Source of the DNA: Ignatzschineria sp. RMDPL8A
GTDB taxonomy: Bacteria; Pseudomonadota; Gammaproteobacteria; Cardiobacteriales; Wohlfahrtiimonadaceae
NCBI RefSeq assembly: GCF_029815055.1
Contig: NZ_JAPPWA010000002.1
Span: 682,001 to 746,000 of the forward strand
Direction: 5' to 3'
DNA: 64,000 nt
The position numbers and the translations under genes were made by a program. The notes below the pieces were generated by a model. It saw only the letters and a list, made by a program, of their open reading frames with translations. It was not told the DNA's origin and did no database searches. Positions 43,852-53,519 of this stretch are shown piece by piece; positions within the stretch are counted from its first letter, which is position 1; the number at the start of each line of letters is the position of its first letter.

Positions 43852-43879
43852 TTGTCAACGTAAAAAAAATCATTATAAT
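43852..43879 (+). promoter_or_regulatory. Promoter of the leader-amidohydrolase unit
   Basis: TTGTCA (43852-43857) - 16 bp - TATAAT (43874-43879). Predicted start at about 43886, giving a leader of about 230 nt before the amidohydrolase start codon. Confidence 0.8.
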
Positions 43880-43923
43880 AATGATCGTTTTGTTTAGATG
43901 AACGATAAGGAATTGAGAAAAAA

Positions 43924-44025
43924 ATGAAGCCAGCCGCTTTTTTTTTGTCACAACAACGACGCGACATGGTGATGACCATCGCTCTTTCTCTTTTCCGTTT
44001 TTATAGAAAATCCTCCTTTTATTAA
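43924..44025 (+). CDS. 33-residue leader peptide ahead of the amidohydrolase
   Basis: The frame starts MKPAAFFLSQQRRDMVM and ends FRFYRKSSFY. AAGGA lies 12 nt upstream. Its last codons and stop (44023-44025) fall inside the terminator hairpin at 44007-44042, and the message before the hairpin is U-rich (CTTTCTCTTTTCCGTTTTTAT). This is the arrangement of the pyrBI leader, where RNA polymerase pausing at U-rich sequence lets the ribosome block the terminator when UTP is low. No single amino acid is enriched as in trp or his leaders. Confidence 0.55.
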   Translation: MKPAAFFLSQQRRDMVMTIALSLFRFYRKSSFY

Positions 44026-44042
44026 TAGGGGGATTTTTTTTT
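44007..44042 (+). terminator. Attenuator terminator before the amidohydrolase
   Basis: AATCCTCC / GGGGGATT stem (one U-G pair), loop of 11 nt containing the leader stop codon, then a run of nine or more T. It lies 73 bp before the amidohydrolase start. Confidence 0.8.
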
Positions 44043-44115
44043 GCCCAGAGAATTTACAAACCGATTATCAATCGACTTTTCAACCCCGATGAGTTGCAAA
44101 AAAAAGGAAAAAATT

Positions 44116-45165
44116 ATGAACGCATTAGCACAATCACGACAAATTTTAAATCACGATTTCTATACCCGTAACAAAAGCCTTAAAGCCCATCTCTTACGCA
44201 GCATTCAAGAAAATGGCGGGTGGGTCAATGCGCATATGCATGGTGACCGTGCGTTCACAATCGACTTTGAAGGGTTTGAGGTCTATCAAAACCAAACGCT
44301 CATCGAAAAATGGGACACTTTAGATCGCATCAAATCACAAATGACCGAAGATGATTACTATCGTCACTTTAGCATGGCGCTTGAGCGTATGATCGAGCAG
44401 GGCGTTGCCGCGGTGGGAAGTTTCATCGATATCGACCCAATTTGTGAAGAGCGCGCAATTACCGCAGCCCTTAAAGCCCGTGAAATCTACAAAAATGACA
44501 TCACGGTAAAACTTGTGAATCAAACGCTTAAAGGGGTGATTGATAAAGAAGCGCGTTACTGGTTCGATAAAGGGGCGGATTTAGTGGATATTATCGGCGG
44601 TTTACCACGTCGTGACCTTCGCGATCATGGGGAAGGCATGGACTTAAAACACCTCGATATATTGATGGAAACCGGTAAAAAGCTCGATAAAATGGTGCAC
44701 GTTCACGTTGACCAATTTAACTCATGTGACGAGAAAGAGACCGAGATGTTGACCGATAAAACCATCGAGCACGGCATGAACGGAAAAGTGGTAGCGATTC
44801 ACTCGATCTCCATTACCGCGCATTCAGAAGAATATCGTCAAATGCTCTACAAAAAAATGTTAGAAGCGCAAATGATGGTGATTGCTTGCCCATTTGCTTG
44901 GATCGATAGCCCACGCCGTGAAGATCAAGGTCCAACGCGCAACTCAATTACCCCAGCGGACGAGCTTGCTAAAGCAGGAATTCCCGTTGCAGTCGGTACC
45001 GATAATATCGCTGACTACATGCTTCCTTTTACCGATGGAGACATGTGGGAAGAGCTTAAATTACTCATCACCGGTTGCCGTTACACCAACATCGATGAAG
45101 CGATCAATATCGCAACTCGTAACGGTCGTATGGCGCTCGGTTTAGAACCCTATTCACGCGTATAG
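44116..45165 (+). CDS. Amidohydrolase, cytosine-deaminase-like
   Basis: 349 residues. Metal ligands as in the cytosine deaminase/TRZ-ATZ branch: HxH in NAHMHGDRAF (H40, H42), HVHVDQFNSCD, HSISITAHS, and the Asp in AVGTDNIADYMLPFTDGD. Arrangement and spacing resemble CodA, but the substrate is not certain. The ATG at 44116 has AAGGAAA upstream; the frame is open from 44041 on the attenuator U-run, which is not a start. A pyrimidine or related ring-opening/deaminating role would agree with the pyrBI-like leader. Confidence 0.7.
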   Translation: MNALAQSRQILNHDFYTRNKSLKAHLLRSIQENGGWVNAHMHGDRAFTIDFEGFEVYQNQTLIEKWDTLDRIKSQMTEDDYYRHFSMALERMIEQGVAAVGSFIDIDPICEERAITAALKAREIYKNDITVKLVNQTLKGVIDKEARYWFDKGADLVDIIGGLPRRDLRDHGEGMDLKHLDILMETGKKLDKMVHVHVDQFNSCDEKETEMLTDKTIEHGMNGKVVAIHSISITAHSEEYRQMLYKKMLEAQMMVIACPFAWIDSPRREDQGPTRNSITPADELAKAGIPVAVGTDNIADYMLPFTDGDMWEELKLLITGCRYTNIDEAINIATRNGRMALGLEPYSRV

Positions 45166-45166
45166 A

Positions 45167-45197
45167 CATCCCGATTAACGGAGGAGACATCGGGATG
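45167..45197 (+). terminator. Stem-loop after the amidohydrolase
   Basis: CATCCCGAT / ATCGGGATG, 9-bp perfect stem, but no T-run follows, so termination strength is doubtful. Confidence 0.45.
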
Positions 45198-45382
45198 ATT
45201 GAGGGAATGATGCAAGCAATTGGCACGCCCTCATCATCTCTTTGTTTTAACGTGTCATAAAAGGGTCATACGTTTGCGATAGATTGGGATCTATAGAGGC
45301 CTATGGCAGGTTTCTGATGAGGTTAGGATCGCTTTAAAAGCGTAAACTAGATCCTTAAAATCTCACCAGAAAATTAAAAAGT

Positions 45383-45409
45383 TTGACATTTATAAAAAAG
45401 AGATATACA
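45383..45409 (+). promoter_or_regulatory. Candidate trp operon promoter
   Basis: TTGACA (45383-45388) with TATACA at 45404-45409 (15-bp spacer). The overlapping ACTAATAGG resembles half a TrpR operator, but the match is too poor to claim. The remaining part of 45198-45458 holds no gene. Confidence 0.5.
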
Positions 45410-45458
45410 ACTAATAGGCATCAGACAACTTCAATTTTTTATTGGAACGACATTCAAA

Positions 45459-45521
45459 ATGAACAACAACGTTTTTTCTTTTAACTTTTGGTGGCAAATC
45501 TCTCGGGAGCGGGAGATATAA
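45459..45521 (+). CDS. trpL: trp operon leader peptide
   Basis: 20 residues: MNNNVFSFNFWWQISREREI, with two adjacent Trp codons (45489-45494) and a stop at 45519-45521. The sequence covering the second half (ATCTCTC ... GGGAGAT) forms the 1:2 pause hairpin, and a classic terminator follows at 45566. This is ribosome-mediated attenuation by charged tRNA-Trp. Confidence 0.9.
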   Translation: MNNNVFSFNFWWQISREREI

Positions 45522-45565
45522 CTGTGCACGTCTAAAAAAGAAGAAACGACACGTATATCGTCAAT

Positions 45566-45592
45566 AGCCCGCTGAATCAGCGGGCTTTTTTA
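45566..45592 (+). terminator. trp attenuator
   Basis: AGCCCGCT / AGCGGGCT, 8-bp perfect GC-rich stem, 5-nt loop, T6. It terminates when ribosomes pass the tandem Trp codons without stalling. Confidence 0.92.
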
Positions 45593-45798
45593 TGCCCAAA
45601 ATAAAGTAAACAGAGCAGCAACCCCCTCGGAAGAGACAAAAATTTAATCAAATCGGGCCCAAAATGCCCATCAAATCGAATGTAAGTCCTTTGCTTGAAC
45701 ACCAAGGGCAACCAAACAACCCAGCTTAATTAGACAACCATTAAACAGACAACCCAACGCACCACTTGTACGCAGAGAGATAAAAAAGGAATCGAATC
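45593..45798 (+). other. Long C-rich, G-poor segment between attenuator and trpD
   Basis: 206 bp of transcribed leader without a gene. About 45699-45770 has roughly 24 C to 8 G in 72 nt, with CAACCA/ACAACC motifs, a composition typical of Rho-loading (rut) sites or unstructured leaders. Confidence 0.4.
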
Positions 45799-46803
45799 AT
45801 GAAAGCAATTTTTAATAAACTCTACCAATCAGAAAGTCTCTTTTTAGGCGAGAGCCAAACGTTGTTTTCAAGCATCGCTCGTGGTGAGCTGACGCACTCT
45901 CAACTTGCCGCAGCACTCATCTGTATGAAGCTTCGCGGTGAAACGCCTGAAGAGATCGCTGGCGCTGCCCAATCTTTTTTAGAAGTGGTCAAACCCTTTC
46001 CCCGTCCTGATTATGCGTTTGCTGATATCGTCGGTACCGGCGGTGATGGGGCAAACACTGTCAATATCTCAACAGCGAGTGCCCTTGTTGCGGCAAGCTG
46101 TGGTGTAAAAGTTGCCAAACATGGAAATCGCTCCGTATCGAGCCTCACAGGATCATCGGACCTTTTAGCAAAACTTGGAGTGAATCTCGCAGCAACGCCG
46201 AATGAATCACGCAAAATGATGGACGAGCACAATATCTGCTTTCTCTTTGCACCGCAATATCATGAAGGCTTTAAACATGCGGCGCCCGTTCGTACAGAGC
46301 TTGGCACGCGGACGCTCTTTAATGTGCTCGGGCCCCTTGTGAACCCGGCACGTCCTCCTTATGCGTTGATTGGTGTTTATCACGAAGATCTCGTCCGTCC
46401 CATCGCGGAAACGCTCAATCTTCTCGGCTATAAACGTGCAATGGTGGTGCATGGTAGCGGGGTTGATGAGGTAGCGCTTCATGGGCCAACGAAAGTGGCG
46501 GAACTTAATGGCGGTAAGATCGATGAATATGAGGTGGTGCCACAAGATTTTGGTTTAAATAGCCATCCGCTCTCTATGTTGGTCGGCGGTACGCCCGATG
46601 AAAACCGTGCCTCGCTCCTTAAAATGCTTGAGGGACGAGCACCAGAAGCCCATGAACATGCCGTTGCCATCAATGTGGCGATGCTGTTAAAACTCTTTGG
46701 CAATGAAGATTTAAAAGAGAATGCCGCCACTGCGTTAGCCTCGATTCGAGAAGGGCGTGCGCTCGCACTTTTAAATACCATTACCGGAAAAGAGGTGCAA
46801 TAA
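45799..46803 (+). CDS. trpD: Anthranilate phosphoribosyltransferase
   Basis: 334 residues. Phosphate/PRPP loop [17 protein letters not shown] and [17 protein letters not shown] are intact, as are [10 protein letters not shown] and the [14 protein letters not shown] block. It transfers phosphoribosyl to anthranilate. Unlike E. coli it has no TrpG glutaminase domain fused in front. First structural gene after the attenuator, 1 bp before trpCF. Confidence 0.95.
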   Translation: MKAIFNKLYQSESLFLGESQTLFSSIARGELTHSQLAAALICMKLRGETPEEIAGAAQSFLEVVKPFPRPDYAFADIVGTGGDGANTVNISTASALVAASCGVKVAKHGNRSVSSLTGSSDLLAKLGVNLAATPNESRKMMDEHNICFLFAPQYHEGFKHAAPVRTELGTRTLFNVLGPLVNPARPPYALIGVYHEDLVRPIAETLNLLGYKRAMVVHGSGVDEVALHGPTKVAELNGGKIDEYEVVPQDFGLNSHPLSMLVGGTPDENRASLLKMLEGRAPEAHEHAVAINVAMLLKLFGNEDLKENAATALASIREGRALALLNTITGKEVQ

Positions 46804-46804
46804 G

Positions 46805-48271
46805 ATGAAATTGACTCATACCGTTCTCGATGAGATTGTGCGCCTTCGTAAGATCGATATCGACGCACTTAAAATTAAAGAGCCGCTCGACACCTTCCAA
46901 AACGCGCTTCTCCCCAGTGACCGTGATTTTTACGCGGCACTTAACGCAAAAAAAGCCGCTCATCAACCGGCCTTTATTCTTGAATGTAAAAAAGCCTCGC
47001 CCTCAAAAGGATTAATACGTGATGACTTTGATGTCACCACCATCGTTGAGACCTATAACCACTACGCCACCGCAATTTCAGTTTTGACCGAGCATCGCCA
47101 TTTTCAAGGGGAGTTCCACTATTTAGAACTTGCGAAAGCGGCGAGTCAGCAGCCGATTCTCTGTAAAGATTTTGTGGTGGATGCCTATCAAATTTATAAA
47201 GCACGTTTCCATGGCGCGAATGCGATTTTACTGATGCTTTCGGTGCTGGATGATGCGGAATATGAGGCGTTAGCCAGTGTGGCGCATAGTCTTAAGATGG
47301 GCGTTTTAACGGAAGTGAATGATGAAGCGGAAGTTGAGCGAGCGTTAGCGCTTAATGCGAAAGTGATCGGCATTAATAACCGTGATCTTCGCGATCTCTC
47401 TATTGATTTAGGGAAAACGGAACGTCTTGCCAAATTGATGCCGGCAGAGCAGATCATCATTAGTGAATCGGGCATTTTAGAGCACGGGACGATGAAGGAA
47501 TTGACCCAATTTGCCGATGGATTTTTAATTGGCAGTGCGCTGATGGCGGAAACCAATCTCGATCAAGCGGTGCGCAAAATGGTCAATGGCCCCCATAAAG
47601 TCTGTGGACTTACCTCAAATCAAGATGCTCAAGCGGCCTATGATGCGGGCGCAAGTTTCGGTGGCTTGATTTTTGTCCCGAGTTCTCCTCGCGCGGTAAC
47701 ACTCGATGAGGCGAAAACCATTATCGATGGCGTAAATCTTGGCTTTATCGGTGTATTCCAAAATGAATCGATTGATGAAATCGTAACCATTGCAACGGCA
47801 TTAAATCTTGTAGGTATCCAGCTGCATGGCGATGAGTCAGGGGCCTATATCGAAAACCTTCAGAACGCTCTAGCTGTAGCAGGGAAGCCTTCAATCAAAC
47901 TGATTAAAGCACTCTCCATTAAAGAGGATTTTGCGGAGATGATGAAAGGGGAGGAGACACCATTTTGCGAGCTTTTAACTCTCCACCGTGACGGCGTGAT
48001 CGATTATCTACTGCTCGATGGTAAAAAGGGCGGCAGCGGCACGCCATTTAATTGGGCAATATTGCAAAATGCACCGCTGAAATCGCATCTTAAGCGCAGT
48101 TTTTTAGCCGGTGGCCTCAATCAAGATAATTTAGTCGAGGCGTTAGCCTTTAACAGTTACGGCGTCGATATTAACTCTGGCGCAGAGCGTGCACCTGGCA
48201 AAAAAGATGCCGGCATGCTGAATACCCTTTTTCAAATAATGACAGATAACTTAGTAGGAGTAAAACAATGA
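46805..48271 (+). CDS. trpC: Bifunctional indole-3-glycerol phosphate synthase / phosphoribosylanthranilate isomerase
   Basis: 488 residues, a fusion as in enteric bacteria. IGPS part (1 to about 258): [51 protein letters not shown] part (about 260-488): [53 protein letters not shown]. The active-site lysines and the PRAI Cys/Asp pair are present. It catalyses two successive steps between TrpD and TrpAB. Overlaps trpB by 4 bp. Confidence 0.96.
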   Translation: MKLTHTVLDEIVRLRKIDIDALKIKEPLDTFQNALLPSDRDFYAALNAKKAAHQPAFILECKKASPSKGLIRDDFDVTTIVETYNHYATAISVLTEHRHFQGEFHYLELAKAASQQPILCKDFVVDAYQIYKARFHGANAILLMLSVLDDAEYEALASVAHSLKMGVLTEVNDEAEVERALALNAKVIGINNRDLRDLSIDLGKTERLAKLMPAEQIIISESGILEHGTMKELTQFADGFLIGSALMAETNLDQAVRKMVNGPHKVCGLTSNQDAQAAYDAGASFGGLIFVPSSPRAVTLDEAKTIIDGVNLGFIGVFQNESIDEIVTIATALNLVGIQLHGDESGAYIENLQNALAVAGKPSIKLIKALSIKEDFAEMMKGEETPFCELLTLHRDGVIDYLLLDGKKGGSGTPFNWAILQNAPLKSHLKRSFLAGGLNQDNLVEALAFNSYGVDINSGAERAPGKKDAGMLNTLFQIMTDNLVGVKQ

Positions 48272-49458
48272 ATCGTTTAGACCCATATTTTGGTGATTTT
48301 GGTGGCCAATTTGTGCCAGAGATCTTAATTCCAGCGCTCGATCAGCTTGAGTCGGCGTTCATTGATGCGCAAAATGATCCGGAATTCCAAGCGGAATTTA
48401 CCGATCTTTTAAAGAACTATGCCGGGCGCCCGACCGCGCTTACAAAATGTCGCAATTTAACGGAAGGCACAAATGCGACGCTCTATCTTAAACGAGAAGA
48501 TCTATTGCACGGCGGGGCCCATAAAACCAATCAAGTATTGGGGCAGGCACTTCTTGCAAAACGCATGGGGAAAACTCGTATTATTGCGGAAACCGGTGCC
48601 GGTCAACATGGCGTTGCTACCGCGATTGCGTGTGCGCTGTTAGGACTTGAATGTAAAATTTATATGGGCGCAAAAGATGTGGCGCGTCAGTCCCCGAATG
48701 TTTTTCGTATGAAGCTGATGGGGGCGGAGGTGATTGCTGTTGAAACTGGTTCAAAAACTCTTAAAGATGCCTGTAACGAGGCGCTTCGCGACTGGTCTGC
48801 AAATTATGAAGATACGCACTATCTTTTAGGAACGGCGGCAGGCCCGCATCCTTTTCCCACCATTGTGCGCGAGTTTCAAAAGATGATTGGTGAAGAGACG
48901 AAACGCGAGATTGTAAAACGTGAAGGACGACTTCCTGATGCGGTCATTGCTTGCATTGGCGGTGGCTCGAATGCGATCGGTATGTTTACCGATTTTATCC
49001 CTGAAACGGGTGTGAGATTAATTGGCGTTGAGCCCGCAGGAAAAGGGATTGATACCGGCGTTCATGGCGCATCTTTAAAACACGGCACACTCGGGGTCTA
49101 TTTTGGTATGAAGGCGCCGATGATGCAGGATGAGGATGGGCAAATTATGGAATCCTATTCCATTTCAGCAGGACTTGATTTCCCCGCAGTTGGCCCGCAA
49201 CACGCCCATCTTGATAGCATTGGTCGCGCCGAATATGTCTCGGCAACGGATAAAGAGGCGTTAGGTGCCTTTCAAGATCTGTGTCACCGCGAAGGAATTT
49301 TACCGGCGCTTGAATCATCGCACGCGCTTGCCTATGCGCTCAAAATGATTCGAGACAACCCTGAAAAAGAGCAGTTACTGGTGGTGAATCTCTCCGGACG
49401 GGGCGATAAAGATATTTTCACGGTGTATGACATTTTAGAAAAAGAGCTTGAGAAATAG
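48268..49458 (+). CDS. trpB: Tryptophan synthase beta chain
   Basis: 396 residues. The PLP lysine in [17 protein letters not shown], the glycine-rich phosphate loop [12 protein letters not shown], and [13 protein letters not shown] are all typical. It condenses indole, channelled from TrpA, with serine. ATGA overlap with trpC. Confidence 0.97.
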   Translation: MNRLDPYFGDFGGQFVPEILIPALDQLESAFIDAQNDPEFQAEFTDLLKNYAGRPTALTKCRNLTEGTNATLYLKREDLLHGGAHKTNQVLGQALLAKRMGKTRIIAETGAGQHGVATAIACALLGLECKIYMGAKDVARQSPNVFRMKLMGAEVIAVETGSKTLKDACNEALRDWSANYEDTHYLLGTAAGPHPFPTIVREFQKMIGEETKREIVKREGRLPDAVIACIGGGSNAIGMFTDFIPETGVRLIGVEPAGKGIDTGVHGASLKHGTLGVYFGMKAPMMQDEDGQIMESYSISAGLDFPAVGPQHAHLDSIGRAEYVSATDKEALGAFQDLCHREGILPALESSHALAYALKMIRDNPEKEQLLVVNLSGRGDKDIFTVYDILEKELEK

Positions 49459-49470
49459 GAGGGAATGACG

Positions 49471-50307
49471 ATGACACAGCAACATTCAACCGGGCGTTAC
49501 GCCAAACTTTTTACCCGTTTAGAGGCCAATCAGGAAGGCGCGTTTGTTCCCTTTGTGGTACTTGGCGATCCTGGCTTTGAGGCGTCGTACAACATTTTGG
49601 TGACATTGATCGAAAATGGGGCCGATGCCCTTGAACTTGGGATTCCCTTTTCCGATCCGCTTGCCGATGGGCCAGAGATTCAAACGGCGGTGCTTCGTGC
49701 ATTTGCGGGGGGCATTAATGTGGAAAAATCCTTTGAGCTTATTCGCCGGATTCGCCAAAACTACCCCAATATTCCGATCGGACTACTGATGTATAGCAAT
49801 CTAGTGCAGAAAAACGGGATCGATCATTTTTACCGTAGGGCAGAAGCGGCGGGCGTTGATTCCGTTCTCGTTGCGGACGCGCCATTGCGTGAATATGCCG
49901 AATTTATGAAGGCGGCAGAAGCCCATAATATTGATCCGATCTTTATCTGCCCCCCGAATGCGACGCCTGAAACACTTGAGAAAATCGCCGAATTGGGCGC
50001 AGGATACACCTATTTAGTTACCCGTGCAGGGGTCACCGGTGTCGACCAAGCGCTCACAACGGATGTCGCGGTGCGGGTAAACGAGCTAACAAAAGTGGGC
50101 GCACCTCCAGCGATTCAAGGGTTTGGCATTAGCACCCCTGAACAAGCAGCATTTTACATTCAAAGTGGCGTAAAAGGGGTGATTAGCGGATCGGCCATTG
50201 TGCGGATTATTCGTGAGAATTTAACTGACGAAGCGGTGCGTTTATCAAAGCTTGGGGAATTTGTTCGCACTATGAAAGCGGCCACTAAGTTTAAACAGTC
50301 AGCATAA
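49471..50307 (+). CDS. trpA: Tryptophan synthase alpha chain
   Basis: 278 residues. Catalytic Glu in ALELGIPFSDPLADGPEIQ and Asp in VLVADAPL, with the phosphate loop GFGIS and VISGSAIV. It cleaves indole-3-glycerol phosphate to indole. The start at 49471 is preferred over 49465 because AGGAGGG ends at 49463, leaving 7 nt rather than 1 nt. Confidence 0.95.
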   Translation: MTQQHSTGRYAKLFTRLEANQEGAFVPFVVLGDPGFEASYNILVTLIENGADALELGIPFSDPLADGPEIQTAVLRAFAGGINVEKSFELIRRIRQNYPNIPIGLLMYSNLVQKNGIDHFYRRAEAAGVDSVLVADAPLREYAEFMKAAEAHNIDPIFICPPNATPETLEKIAELGAGYTYLVTRAGVTGVDQALTTDVAVRVNELTKVGAPPAIQGFGISTPEQAAFYIQSGVKGVISGSAIVRIIRENLTDEAVRLSKLGEFVRTMKAATKFKQSA

Positions 50308-50318
50308 GGATGATGATT

Positions 50319-50390
50319 ATGGCACTTCAATTACAGATGGTTTACCGAGATCAAAGAGAACTGAAAAAACGATGGCGAGGGGTCTTTTAA
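50319..50390 (+). CDS. Possible 23-residue ORF between trpA and trpE
   Basis: ATG at 50319 (also in-frame ATGs at 50310 and 50313) with TAAGGA upstream. It reads MALQLQMVYRDQRELKKRWR plus GVF and a stop. One Trp codon, no terminator after it. It could be a translated spacer, a leader for trpE or chance. Confidence 0.25.
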   Translation: MALQLQMVYRDQRELKKRWRGVF

Positions 50391-50438
50391 GATGACACGC
50401 TATTGCCCCAAATTTTATCGTTATACAAGGAATTGACC

Positions 50439-51992
50439 ATGAATTTATTAACATCCCATCGTATTCACGCAAGAGCTTCAGAGGAAACCTCTGATCGCCC
50501 CATCAACCTTTATCGTTTTGAGAGTGCCGTTTCCTATAAAGCCGATCCGCTTGCGCTCTATCACGGATTAACTCAGGGGAACAAAAATACACTTCTCTAT
50601 GAGTCAGCCGATCTTGACCATCAACATGCGCTCAAAAGTTTTATGATTATTGATGTGAGCCTTCGAATTGCGGGGCTTCGTGATGAGGTAACAGTAACAG
50701 CGCTCACCCTAAACGGGGAGGGCATGCTTAAGATTTTGGCAGAAAGTGCATTAAAACCCTATCTGAGCGAAAAAAATCGCAAAGCGCTTCGCTTTAAATT
50801 TAAAGAGGAGCATCCCCATTCCCCCATCGATATTTTGCGCACGATTCAGGCTCTTGCCGATCCTGCGTTAGACAATGATTATTCGCTCTTTTTAGGCGGA
50901 CTGCTTGGCTATGATCTCGTGGGTTTTTATCATGGCATCACCATTCCTGAGAAAAATCGCACCCACGATATGGTGGTCTATCTTGCGGAATCGATGGTCG
51001 CGATCGATCATGTGACGAAAACGGCGACGCTGCAAATCAATCAATATGGCGATGATGCCGAGCTTGAGATGCAGCTGCGTGACCGATTTGTGGAGCTTAA
51101 AGAGGCGATTGCGGAGCGTTATACGCTTCCAGAAGCACCTAAAAAAGTTGCAAAACCTGAGGTGATTGAGAGCGATGAAACTCACTTTTTGGAGAGCGTA
51201 ACTGCGCTAAAAGAACGGATTAAGAGCGGTGAATTTGCTCAAATTGTGCCTTCACGAACCTTTAAAATTGCGTGCGATTCTCCGCTTCATGCTTATGCGC
51301 GTCTTAAAGCGTCTCATCCGAGCCCATATCTTTTTTATCTCAATGATGCCGATTTTGTCCTCTTTGGCGCGTCACCGGAGCGGGCGCTTAAGTTTGATCG
51401 AATCAGCCGTGAACTTGAGCTCTATCCCATTGCCGGCACAAAACCCCGTGGGCGGATTGACGGGGAAATTGATCCAACGCTCGATGAGCGCATTGAAGAA
51501 GAGCTTAAAAATGACCCCAAAGAGGTGAGCGAACATATGATGCTCGTCGAGCTTGCAAAAGAGGATTTAGCCCCGATCTCGGAAGCGGATTCGATCATTG
51601 TGCGCGATCTGATGAAAATTGACCGTTATGCCTATGTGATGCATCTTGTCTCGCGGGTTCAATCGCGGTTACAACCTGGTCTTGATGCCTTTGATGCCTA
51701 CATTGCGACGATGAATATGGGTACTTTAACCGGTAGCCCGAAAGGCCATGCGATGGAGACGATCTACCAGATAGAAGATGAAGCGCGCGGAAGCTACGGA
51801 GGGGGAATTGGCTATCTTACAAGTTTTGGTGATCTCGATAGCTGTATTGTGATTCGCTCTGCGATGGTGAAAGAGGGGATTGCCAAAGTCCAAGCCGGTG
51901 CCGGAATTGTTGCCGATTCAGTTCCACAAACCGAGCTCGAAGAGACCCGCAATAAAGCCAGCGCGGTGGTGAGAGCGATTGTGGGCGAGTAG
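50439..51992 (+). CDS. trpE: Anthranilate synthase component I
   Basis: 517 residues, enteric type. The Trp feedback site is recognisable (NTLLYESADLDHQHALKSF), and the chorismate-binding half has IVPSRTFKIAC, FGASPERALKF, YPIAGTKPRGR, IDRYAYVMHLVSRV, GTLTGSPKGHAM and YGGGIGYLT. LAKEDLAP replaces the usual LARNDLAR. It makes anthranilate from chorismate with an amidotransferase partner (TrpG/PabA) not encoded in this window. The start at 50439 follows AAGGAA. It sits after trpA, 131 bp downstream, instead of at the head of the operon. Confidence 0.93.
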   Translation: MNLLTSHRIHARASEETSDRPINLYRFESAVSYKADPLALYHGLTQGNKNTLLYESADLDHQHALKSFMIIDVSLRIAGLRDEVTVTALTLNGEGMLKILAESALKPYLSEKNRKALRFKFKEEHPHSPIDILRTIQALADPALDNDYSLFLGGLLGYDLVGFYHGITIPEKNRTHDMVVYLAESMVAIDHVTKTATLQINQYGDDAELEMQLRDRFVELKEAIAERYTLPEAPKKVAKPEVIESDETHFLESVTALKERIKSGEFAQIVPSRTFKIACDSPLHAYARLKASHPSPYLFYLNDADFVLFGASPERALKFDRISRELELYPIAGTKPRGRIDGEIDPTLDERIEEELKNDPKEVSEHMMLVELAKEDLAPISEADSIIVRDLMKIDRYAYVMHLVSRVQSRLQPGLDAFDAYIATMNMGTLTGSPKGHAMETIYQIEDEARGSYGGGIGYLTSFGDLDSCIVIRSAMVKEGIAKVQAGAGIVADSVPQTELEETRNKASAVVRAIVGE

Positions 51993-52048
51993 TGGTTTTT
52001 TCCCCCTAATTTATACTTTAAGTTTTACATTAGCTTAAGTTGAGCTAG

Positions 52049-52083
52049 AAGCTTTAATGCCCTGAGTATTAAAGCTTTTTTCT
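52049..52083 (+). terminator. Terminator of the trp operon
   Basis: AAGCTTTAAT / ATTAAAGCTT stem with a 9-nt loop, followed by TTTTT. Confidence 0.8.
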
Positions 52084-52407
52084 TTCCTCATTATCTTGCT
52101 AACAAGATAATCTCAAACAATAAATCCCTTCTATTTCAATTGAATAGAATATATTACAATTAAATAAAATGTATTAAAATAATAACAAATGTAATTAATT
52201 GTAATGTTTTTGTATAAAAACTTTGTGTAATGTATATTTTCAACTGATTAGGTTGTTTTTATTTGTCTTTAGTTAAGACCTTAAAGGATTGTATGTTGAC
52301 GGCCTTAATTTGAAGCGCAATAAAAACAATACTGAGTCAGTCAAAACGTATGTTGAGTTGATTAGGCAGTTTACTAAGAAGATTTAGATTAGGAGTAATA
52401 GTACATT
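52084..52407. other. Very AT-rich regulatory region before the pilus operon
   Basis: 324 bp with no gene. 52130-52260 is almost entirely A and T, with tracts that would bend DNA and attract H-NS-like silencers. AGGAGT at 52391-52396 is the ribosome-binding site of the first pilus gene. No promoter can be singled out in such sequence. Confidence 0.5.
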
Positions 52408-52956
52408 ATGGGAAAAATGAATCTTAAGCAGTTATTAACAGTCGGAACCATTTTGATGGTGGGAAGTGTTTTTTCATCAGCGCAGGCACAAAACCAAGCA
52501 ACAGGCACCATTGATGTCAAACTCACCTTGACTGAATCGTGTAGCGTCGGTGGGGCAGACTTAAAGCCGGGCGATAATATCAAAATGGGTGAGTTTAACT
52601 TCGGAACAGAACCTGCAAGTTACATTGGGGATTTAGAGGAATCGTTATCACTCAAAGTGCGTTGCGTTACCGCCAATCCTGTAAAACTAACATTAACGAG
52701 CGGTCTGTATGATACGCAACTCGCTGATTCCCGTGCAATGAAGAGTACTGATGGGGATGTTTATGTTGGCTATAACGTCTATAAACAGCCTTTAAAAGTA
52801 GATAAAGTGTCCAATGGCGATGTTTTTTATGAACAGCCAGCCAATACTGTTGAAGAGCAAACTGTTGTGTTACATGGTGTTGCAACGATGGTTTCGGGAG
52901 GCGGTTATAAGCCGGGCGATTATGCCGATACTTTAACGGTTAATGTCGATTTCTAA
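52408..52956 (+). CDS. Spore-coat-U domain pilin, CsuA/B-like major subunit
   Basis: 182 residues. A signal peptide ends GSVFSSAQAQ. The SCPU domain follows: CSVGG near the start, FNFGTE, and the second Cys in LKVRC, ending GDYADTLTVNVDF, the donor-strand type C-terminus. Subunits of this kind polymerise through the archaic chaperone-usher pathway (Csu pili of Acinetobacter), used for biofilm attachment. First gene of a five-gene operon. Confidence 0.8.
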   Translation: MGKMNLKQLLTVGTILMVGSVFSSAQAQNQATGTIDVKLTLTESCSVGGADLKPGDNIKMGEFNFGTEPASYIGDLEESLSLKVRCVTANPVKLTLTSGLYDTQLADSRAMKSTDGDVYVGYNVYKQPLKVDKVSNGDVFYEQPANTVEEQTVVLHGVATMVSGGGYKPGDYADTLTVNVDF

Positions 52957-52976
52957 AGCGAACGGGAATCTTAATA

Positions 52977-53501
52977 ATGATGAGAAATACCAAACGTTTT
53001 TTAATCGGGATGTTTGGTATTTTTTTGCTTAGCCAGAGTCCCGCTGTTGAATGCATGCAAAGTAGTGGCAATTGCGTTATTAAGGTGAGTGCAACGATTA
53101 CAGAAGGCTGTTCGATCTCAAGTCAATCGGATAATGCCCCATTGGGTATGTTAGATTTTGGTGTCCATCCTGCGTTAGGAAGAGGTGATCTCTATGCAAG
53201 TTTTACCAGCAATAGTGCAATCACTTTTCTGTGTACGCCGGGATTGACACTGCAGATGAGTATTGATGGGGGAAATCATTATTTGGAAAGTCGGCGACTT
53301 GAAAATATGGGGAGCTATATCTCCTATACGCTCTATTTCGATAATGCCTTTCAAAAAGAGATTGGCATTGGCGTTCCTGTAAATATCTCACCCAATGCGG
53401 ATGGAACATTGGTTCTACCGGTTTATGGGGCGTTAACCTTACCGGAAACGGGGCCTTCAGGACTGTATCGAGATACATTAACGGTCACAATTACTTATTA
53501 A
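52977..53501 (+). CDS. Spore-coat-U domain pilus subunit (minor)
   Basis: 174 residues. Signal peptide, then a domain with GCSISSQSDNAPLGMLDFGVHPA and CTPG; it ends SGLYRDTLTVTITY. It is similar in layout to the preceding pilin and probably a CsuA/CsuB-type minor subunit. It follows by 20 bp. The Acinetobacter operon has one more small subunit than this one. Confidence 0.72.
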   Translation: MMRNTKRFLIGMFGIFLLSQSPAVECMQSSGNCVIKVSATITEGCSISSQSDNAPLGMLDFGVHPALGRGDLYASFTSNSAITFLCTPGLTLQMSIDGGNHYLESRRLENMGSYISYTLYFDNAFQKEIGIGVPVNISPNADGTLVLPVYGALTLPETGPSGLYRDTLTVTITY

Positions 53502-53519
53502 TAATGGATATATAGAGAG

